Assembly (NCBI RefSeq): GCF_000151315.2
Contig: NW_011887294.1
Location: 658,500 to 722,499, forward strand
Direction of reading: 5' to 3'
Source of the DNA: Capsaspora owczarzaki ATCC 30864
Lineage: Eukaryota > Opisthokonta > Filasterea
DNA length: 64,000 bases
Below are positions 57,601 to 64,000 of this stretch, piece after piece (position 1 is the first letter of the stretch; every line of letters starts with the position of its first letter). The notes beneath the pieces were generated by a model. That model did not search any database and had not been told where the DNA came from. It saw only the letters and a program-made list of their open reading frames with translations. The translations under genes and the position numbers were made by a program.

Positions 57601-59139
57601 CGTGCCACCAACAACATCATCACCATCTGGCCGGACGTCCATCGCCTCGGGTTCCGACTCATCTGGTATTATTGCCACAACCTCGTTGGCCACTGGCGGA
57701 GATGCAGCCTTCTTCTTGTTGCCCAGAGAAGAGCGGTTTCTTGGCGTCGTCGCCGCGTCATCCTGTTGCGCGGAACCGCGATCCATGATCGGACGATGAA
57801 GGCCCTTTGAGACGTCGTCCAGATGACGGATAAACTCGGAATGCTGAGCGAAGCGCTCCTTGTCGAGGAACAAGAGCAGGTTGGCGAGCTCGTCCATGTT
57901 GTTCTGCAGCGGTGTGCCTGTGAGCAAGATTCGGTGTTTGACTGGAAGCGAGAGAAGAGTGGCAAAGAGCTTTGAGTCGGCCGATTTGACGCGATGACCT
58001 TCGTCAATAATCAGTGACATCCATTCGAACGACTGAAGCAGGCTGCGCTCTCGCAACGCCGTCTCGTACGAGGTGACCATGATGTGAAACTTTGGCGGGC
58101 CCCGGCCTCCTCGCCTTCCGTTGCCCGTCCCAGGGAATCTGAGCTCAGTCTCGGTCATGAGCGTTCGAGACACGTTTTTGCCGGTGAAGATGATGGTGGT
58201 GAGATGGGGCACCCAAGTAGCAAGTTCGCGCTCCCAGTTGCTACAGGTTGTGAGCGGCGCCACCACAAGAAATGGGTACTCTTGGGTCACGGCATGCACA
58301 ATGCCCATGTATGCCGCGGCTTGCACTGTTTTGCCCAGGCCCATCTCGTCGGCCAGAATGCAATGGTGGCCCTGCCGGCGGTTGAACAGCATCCAATTGA
58401 CACCATCGAGTTGGTAGTCCTTCAACTGCCCGACCAAAAAGTCCGGCTGGACTTTCAACGCACGGAAGGACTCGGGACCCTTGTCGTCCGGCTGAAACAT
58501 GCGACGGTACTTTTCCCGCTCGGGCCAAACCGGGGTGCTCAACTTGACAAAATCAACGGGGTTTGATTTGCCGCGAAAGCGAGCGAGAGCTTGACGCCCT
58601 TGCGGATCGGCAAAAATGTGTGCCTCCTCTTCCCACGTCGCTTGTTCGACCGCCAGGCCGACCCATTTGACCTGGACAATGCTCGCAACATCGTCTTTGT
58701 CGTCGTCGTCGTCGCCGCCGCCGTCGTCAGGGTCTCGCTGAATGATTCGGTCCACCTGCAGCCAATCTCTTCTCACGGCCTGGTACTCGTCTTGCGGCAC
58801 AATGACCTGGGAAAACTTGCGAACATAGTAGCGAATACGAGCCGGGTCCATGCGCATCAGCCAGTACCCTGGCACCCATTCATCGTGGCGGTGACTGAGG
58901 TGCTTCCACTTGACGAGAAATTCGGCAACGTCAGGGCGCGCCGTTTGCAGTGTCAATCGATGGGCCTGGTTGCGTGAGAACGTTGTTCCCGCCACAGCAC
59001 CCTTCTCCATCGCAGAGGAGGAAGAAGCTGACGTTGCAGCAGTTGCTGAGGGTGGTTCAGCAGCAGAGGCAGCGGTGGCGGCTTTGCCATCCGTTCCAAC
59101 CAGCGGCATGACATCCGTGTGGGGCTGCGACAGACCAGC

Positions 59140-59183
<44 letters not shown>

Positions 59184-61956
59184 CATCATCAGTCGCGACG
59201 CCAGTTTCATGACGTTGAGGAGGTCGAACAAACCGGTGCGTGATAATAGATTCGAGCGAGTTGGGCCAGAACGAACAGTCGATGCAAAACCAAATGATGG
59301 TCGAGTCGACTTTCGCGGACACGACAAAATCAGAGTCATCGGATGCATCAACGTCCGCCCAAATCGCATAATCCCGCTCTGTAAACGGACCCGGAATGCG
59401 CGGCCGTTCCCAGGGCTCGAGTCGCGACTGGCGCACCGTCGTCAAGGTCAACGATCGGCGATTGAGGTGAGGGTAGACACGGTCGCGGTGGTCTGTGGTT
59501 GGGTTGATCAAGTGGCCGAGGTCGGACGTGCCAGCACGCAAGCACGTCTTGTGGAACCAGCCTTGACAAGCATAGCAACGCCGCATCGGTTCGTCGCTGA
59601 GAGACGGTTGAGGTGGCGCCTCCGTTGCTGTCGGCAGGGCAAGCTCGGGGGCAGGGAGGGCAAGTTTGGGGGCAGGGAGGGCAAGCTCGGGGGCAGGGAG
59701 GGCGGCGTCTGCAGAGTCTGAGGCGTCTGGCGGTGAAACGTCCATGACGGCAGCTTCGTTGGTGGAGGCGGGCGCTGGGAGGGGCTTGTGTGACAAATCG
59801 CAAATCGCGCATTGGGGATTGCAGCGTGGGCAGTACCACATGGCGGGAATGCGAGATGGGTCGATGGCCGGTTTGAAACAGAACGTGTGGTAGACCGAGG
59901 GGCAGCCATTGCACTTGAGCATGAGTTCGGCAGGCCCACCAGAGGAGCACACATGACAGACATCCTGGTGTTTCCATCGACTGACGTTTGCCGCAGCCTG
60001 TTTGGCTTGGTCTTTTGATGATGCAGATTTGGTTTGGCGAAGCGAGTACGTCGTGGAGCCGTTCCTTGTACGACCGCCAGCTGATTTTGGCTTTGACTTG
60101 ATCGAGTACGTTTCGTCCTCCGAGTCTGACTGATCATGCTGAGCAGTCTCGTCCAAGGAAGCCTCGTCCCAGCTGTCGTCGTCTAGCTGTTGCTCTTGTC
60201 GAGAAGCTGATTGTTGTCGCGGCGCAGATTTTGGTGCTGATTTTGGCAGCGGCTTGGGCTGCGGTTGTTGACGTGACGCCGACAGGCGGGAAGAAGCACC
60301 GCGCGTGCTTGACCGGCGTTGGCCATACTCGTGGTCGACTTGTTCGTCGGCCGAGAGACTTTCGTTGAGGTCGGAGTCGACCGTCGTTTCCTCCTCGGAA
60401 TCGGAACGATCACTGCTCTCGCTGCTAGGACTGGCGCCGGCGTTGTCACGCTGCTGGCGTTGTTTGGCGCTCAGGAAGAACTCTTCGTCGAGTTCAATAT
60501 TGTGGGACTTGCGCTTGGCGGGTTGCTTGACTTTGGGCTTTACGACCGAGCGGGCAGGTTTTGTCGATGTCGCGGCGGCGGCGGCGGCGGCAGCGGCGGC
60601 AGCAGCGGAATGATTACTGCCAGTGGTGGGTTTGCGATTTGGTGACTTGTTGGTTTTGCCTTTCGGAGACGACGAGAGATCAAAGTGCTCTGGCACTTGC
60701 ATCAAATCCTCCCCATCGTCGATGGTACCGTCTTCCTCGCTCGCGCCGTCAATAGCATCTTCTTCGTTACGATCATCCTCGACGAGGCTTATGTCTTCAC
60801 TACCATCGTCGTCCGATTCCGGCAATTGGGCGGCTTTCGAGGACGCCGCCGCTGCTCTGCGAGGCTTGCTACGGTTGTTTTCGCTGCTGAGATTGCTGCC
60901 GGGCCGAACACTCGCAGCGCGTATTGGCGCATCACCCGAATCATCGGATGAGAGGAAGTCGGCCTGGTCAGATTTTCGTTGCTGTTGCTGGCGGTGCTGA
61001 CTCTTGCTGATGCGGTGGGGTTGCGATGCTTTTCGATGCTGTTGGCGCGATCGAGGTTGCTCGTCCTCAAGCTCTTCCGATTCCTTGCTCTCCGCTATGG
61101 CATGCCGAGAGTTGGAAACGGCTGCGGCACGGACATTGCTCGACCCGCGCTTTCGGCGCGAGCGAGGCTGCTCGTACGACTCTTCTTCTTGGAATTGCTC
61201 TGAATCCTCGCTCTCGTCCGCTGTGACAAATCGAGGACTGGGAGCAGCCCTCACACGTGCATCGCTCGATCTACTCCTCTGCCGCGATCTGGCGGAGGCT
61301 TTGGAGCGAGCGTCCTCGTCGTTGGCGCCCTCATCGGCGCCATCGTCGTCGCCGTGCGCGTGATGACGCGAGCGAGGACTAGGAGTGCCAGCAGGAGCTG
61401 ATACCTGTCTAGTTCCTACTGCAGGACTCTTGACATGGCTGCCAGCGGCCTTGGCGGCTGCCTTGACTTTGCCAGGTGGCGCCGCTGGTGTTGACTTGAG
61501 CGAGGACTCTTCGAACAACGCGATCAGTTGCGGATCGAGGATGTTCTCGGGCGGCTCCCAGGTGTCTGCTGACTTTGAGAATCCTGTCACAGCAGGCACG
61601 CAAAGTAGGGTCAGAGGTCCACAGTGTCAGAAGTTGATTGTCAAGCGAGTTTCGCGCCAAAAAAAAAAAAAAAAAAAAAAAAAACCAGGAGAAAAAAAAA
61701 AAAAAAAGCGCGCCAAAGTTCGAAGGCAGTGTGCCCCGGATCAGCGCAACCGTCCGTCCGCCCACCGACGCATCAACACACGGAGTGGAACATGAGTGGT
61801 AGGGAGGCCTGGGCTGAGGCAGGGAGGTTGGCCAGGAGCAGAGGGACTGGACAATGCAGCGATGCACGCACCTTGCCAGCGAACGAGAAACTCTGTCTGG
61901 CCATTCCGCACACGCTTGGCGAGAATCGAGTCGACTTCGAAAACGTCTTCAGCCAT
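54610..61956 (-). CDS. CHD (Mi-2-like) chromatin remodeller with an extra N-terminal chromodomain
   Basis: Exons 61956-61872 and 61583-54610 give 2,352 residues. The very N-terminus, spanning the intron, is a compact HP1/Polycomb-type chromodomain (EDVFEVDSILAKRVRNGQTE, FLVRWQGFSKSADTWEPPEN). About 500 acidic/Ser-rich residues follow, then a PHD finger at about 567-615 (CHVCSSGGPAELMLKCNGCP), a second zinc-binding part near 697 (CYACQGWFHKTC), tandem chromodomains at about 900-1040 (FLVKWKHLSHRHDEWVPGYW; VKWVGLAVEQATWEE), and a SNF2 ATPase at about 1080-1720 (LADEMGLGKTVQAA, LIIDEGHRVKS, ARAHRHGQTHPV). PHD plus chromo plus SNF2 is the Mi-2/CHD3-5 layout, the ATPase of NuRD. The N-terminal chromodomain is additional. 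The ATPase lobes are separated by a long acidic insert, and the C-terminus holds two near-identical 23-residue repeats (about 55395-55560). Confidence 0.93.
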
Positions 61957-62415
61957 GAGCAAAAGACTGGGGGAAACAAACGAAGCGGCTGAAAACAAAA
62001 AATATCGAACTAAGAAACAAAGAAATAAAGAAGAAATTAAGAAACAAAGTGCAAAACGAACAACAACAGAAACAAAATCGACGCTGGATGCGGAGGATCA
62101 GAGACCATAGACCACAGTGCAAGTCTTGCTACACATCGAGATCAACCGAACGCAAAAAACTGCAAGAGAAAATGGAGTCGATCGAAAGCACTGAACTGAA
62201 TGTTGCAGCTTGGGGGAAAGCTGGCATCCTACAGCACGCTGCATCACAACTCTGCACCCAGAGACACAAACCTCAAAAACACATGAATCATGAAACCAAA
62301 AGCTTTGGATTGATGGACAAGCACAACTGCAAAAGAGCAAGGACACTGCAAATCGCGCAAAAACCCAAAGATGAGAGACTCTGTACGAAAGGATCCAGAA
62401 CCAAATTCTTGTTGT
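61957..62415. other. Intergenic region between CHD and eL21
   Basis: Holds the CHD promoter and 5' UTR and the eL21 3' UTR. No further gene is seen; the minus-strand start context GCCATGAG of CHD lies at its edge. Confidence 0.45.
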
Positions 62416-62886
62416 TTAAGCAAGCTCGTCGAAGGGGAGGGGCGAGAGGGTCTCGGGGGAGACCTTCTTGGTGCGGACGACGTGGCCGACGCGGGGCTGC
62501 TGGGGCTGGCGCTTGAGGGAGACCTGGACGCCATCCTTCTTGGCAGCGAGGCGCTTGGCCTCGTTGACCTTGACGCGGTCGAGGAAGTCGTGACGGCAAG
62601 TGGAGTGCTTGACGTGCTCAATGCGGAGGTTGACGCGCTTGTTGATGATGCGGTTGCCGACCTGCTTGTTGACAACAACACCAACGGCGTGGGGGGTCAC
62701 GTTGAAAACGCGGCCAGTCTTGCCGTGGTAGTACTTGTAAGGCATGCCGCGCTGGACAGCACCGTTGCCCTTGATGTCAACAATGTCGCCCACTCGGTAG
62801 GTCTTGAGGTAGGTCGACAGGTGGACGGCACCATGTTGGCGGAACTTTCGCGCGAAAAGGTGACGAGTGCCTTCACGGTAACCCAT
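62416..62886 (-). CDS. RPL21: 60S ribosomal protein eL21
   Basis: A single exon of 156 residues. It matches eL21 throughout: [74 protein letters not shown] and [18 protein letters not shown], ending LPFDELA. Human eL21 has 160 residues. The start [11 protein letters not shown] is at the expected place. Its pyrimidine-rich upstream (CT repeat on the minus strand at about 62905-62923) fits a highly expressed ribosomal gene. Confidence 0.96.
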   Translation of the reverse strand: MGYREGTRHLFARKFRQHGAVHLSTYLKTYRVGDIVDIKGNGAVQRGMPYKYYHGKTGRVFNVTPHAVGVVVNKQVGNRIINKRVNLRIEHVKHSTCRHDFLDRVKVNEAKRLAAKKDGVQVSLKRQPQQPRVGHVVRTKKVSPETLSPLPFDELA

Positions 62887-64000
62887 TGCTTAAGATCTGA
62901 GTGTTGAGAGAGAGAGAGAGAGAGAAAGTGTGTGTGTCAAAGCGACCACGAGCAAGAGAGCGAGAAGAGTGAGTTTGGCGTGCATGGCTGAAAGGACAAG
63001 GAGAAAAAAAAAAAAAAAAAAAGAAAATAAAAAATGCGTGCTGGGTTGAGCTTTTCACGCTTCGTCGCCTCATGGAGGGTCAAAACGGCTGCATGACACG
63101 GATCGAGGACAGGGATCGAGTCGAAAGTGTCATGGCGTCCATCGGACTGGAAGTGGAGGAGAAAAACAAAAAGGAAAAAAGAGAGAAAAAAAGAAAAAAA
63201 GAAAAAAGAAACGAAAAAGCGCGACCGCGTGGATGAAAGCCAATGTCAATCCATACAAAAAAAGAAAAAAGAAAAAAAAGAAAAAAAAAACAGTTCCAGA
63301 CGTGCGTTCACCGAGGCGACGATTGCATGGAGCTGGATGACACAACACACACGTGGCAAATGGACGAGGAACAGGGGACGCCAGGCTTGACAGCGGGGCG
63401 ACCAAAAAGAAAAGCAAAGAAAAAAAAACCAGCAAGGCTCGAAAAACGAAAAAAAAAAAAGGCAAAAAAAGAGAGCCAGCTTCGAGTGCTAGTCTCCTGC
63501 CGCTCGCTGCTCGCAAGAGCCAGGGAAAGCCAGAGATGCGTTGGCTGCAACTACGCGCACCACGGGTGAGCGCGGGAGAGGTCCACGAGCAAACGCGCCG
63601 GCAGGAGACCGAGAGGGAAAACCAACAAAAAGGACGAGATGTCTTTTTTTTTTTTTTTTTTTTTCCAAACGTCCCTTCTCCCATCCTTTCAAGCGCTCCT
63701 ATTTCCCCACTGATCGCTGGTCGATGCCGATGCCTGATCCCGTCTCCCACTCGCTGAAAACACTGCCTTGATGACAAACAACGCCAGTGCAAATCCCCGA
63801 CCACTGCCAGCCCGAATGCTGCGTATTTGTGCAATGCTACACACCTGGATGAAAAAGAAGAGAGCGAGCAAAAGACAAAATGGACGAAAATATAAAAAAA
63901 AATCAAAAAAAAAATCCAAAAATAAAAAAAAAACAAAAAAAAAAAAACCCTAACAAAAATCCAGTCAGAAAAAAATCAAAAACAACGTGGGTAGGACTTT
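62887..64000. other. A-rich, low-complexity region upstream of eL21
   Basis: Contains several A/G-rich tracts and poly(A) runs (about 63005-63030, 63170-63215, 63255-63292, 63415-63470, 63890-63950). Open frames here are Lys-rich or Phe-rich translations of these tracts and are not credible genes. It should contain the eL21 promoter; what lies beyond the window edge is unknown. Confidence 0.5.

Noticed and set aside
62371-62907. 178-codon plus-strand frame over eL21
   Set aside because: Antisense to a fully conserved ribosomal protein.
63005-63960. Lys-rich and Phe-rich open frames near the right edge
   Set aside because: They are translations of A/G-rich and poly(A) tracts with no conserved segment.
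63940-63960. Telomere-like CCCTAAC near the right edge
   Set aside because: It occurs once only, within A-rich sequence; no tandem array is present.

Overview
The window is nuclear DNA from a unicellular opisthokont. Genes have short GT-AG introns (mostly 50-500 bp), coding sequence is GC-rich with long Ala/Ser/Gln/Thr tracts, intergenic gaps are often only 150-400 bp, and poly(A) or poly(T) runs are frequent. The gene set mixes animal-type families (tousled-like kinase, RAD18, SNAPC1, Mi-2-like CHD, arrestin, NSUN5) with an ATNNFS-type receptor-like kinase. This fits a filasterean such as Capsaspora owczarzaki; the species is my inference and I made no database comparison. Gene models were built by joining exons by eye at GT-AG (once GC-AG) sites; every multi-exon model but one closes exactly in reading frame.

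Layout. 0-9 kb: the tail of an unknown gene (+), TTC4/Cns1 (+), a large arrestin-I/LWEQ fusion (-) and a METTL2/Trm140-type tRNA methyltransferase (+). 9-13 kb: a tRNA-Ser(GCU)-like locus (-) with a Pol III T-run, a small four-TM protein with an apparent one-base frameshift (-), and SNAPC1 (-). 13.4-15.7 kb: a 2,276-bp pogo/Tigger-like DNA transposon with 25-bp inverted repeats and a TA target duplication; its transposase has no visible DDE core. 16-25 kb: a tousled-like kinase carrying a Myb/SANT domain (+), TACO1 (-), an ATG27/mannose-6-phosphate-receptor-like protein (-) and an NDUFA4-like protein (-). 25-38 kb: a CorA transporter with a long ankyrin-like N-terminus (-), TFIIH p62/GTF2H1 (-), an LRR-coiled-coil-kinase (+) and NSUN5 (-). 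38-64 kb: an Oca/Siw14-type phosphatase (+), a degenerate MiaA/TRIT1-like protein (+), mL44 (-), a Munc13-like protein (+), RAD18 (+), a CHD remodeller with an extra N-terminal chromodomain (-) and ribosomal protein eL21 (-).

Themes. RNA modification and translation recur (METTL2, NSUN5, MiaA-like, tRNA-Ser, TACO1, mL44, eL21), as do nuclear functions (SNAPC1, TFIIH p62, TLK, RAD18, CHD) and membrane traffic (arrestin-I/LWEQ, ATG27-like, Munc13-like). Gene order is the usual eukaryotic mixture, with several tight divergent pairs (NSUN5/phosphatase, mL44/Munc13, p62/LRR-kinase) and convergent pairs (TLK/TACO1, RAD18/CHD). The most novel objects are multidomain fusions: arrestin + clathrin box + NPF motifs + actin-binding I/LWEQ in one chain, Myb/SANT + tousled-like kinase, and an HP1-like chromodomain on a CHD remodeller. 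A MiaA homologue that seems to have lost its P-loop is also notable.
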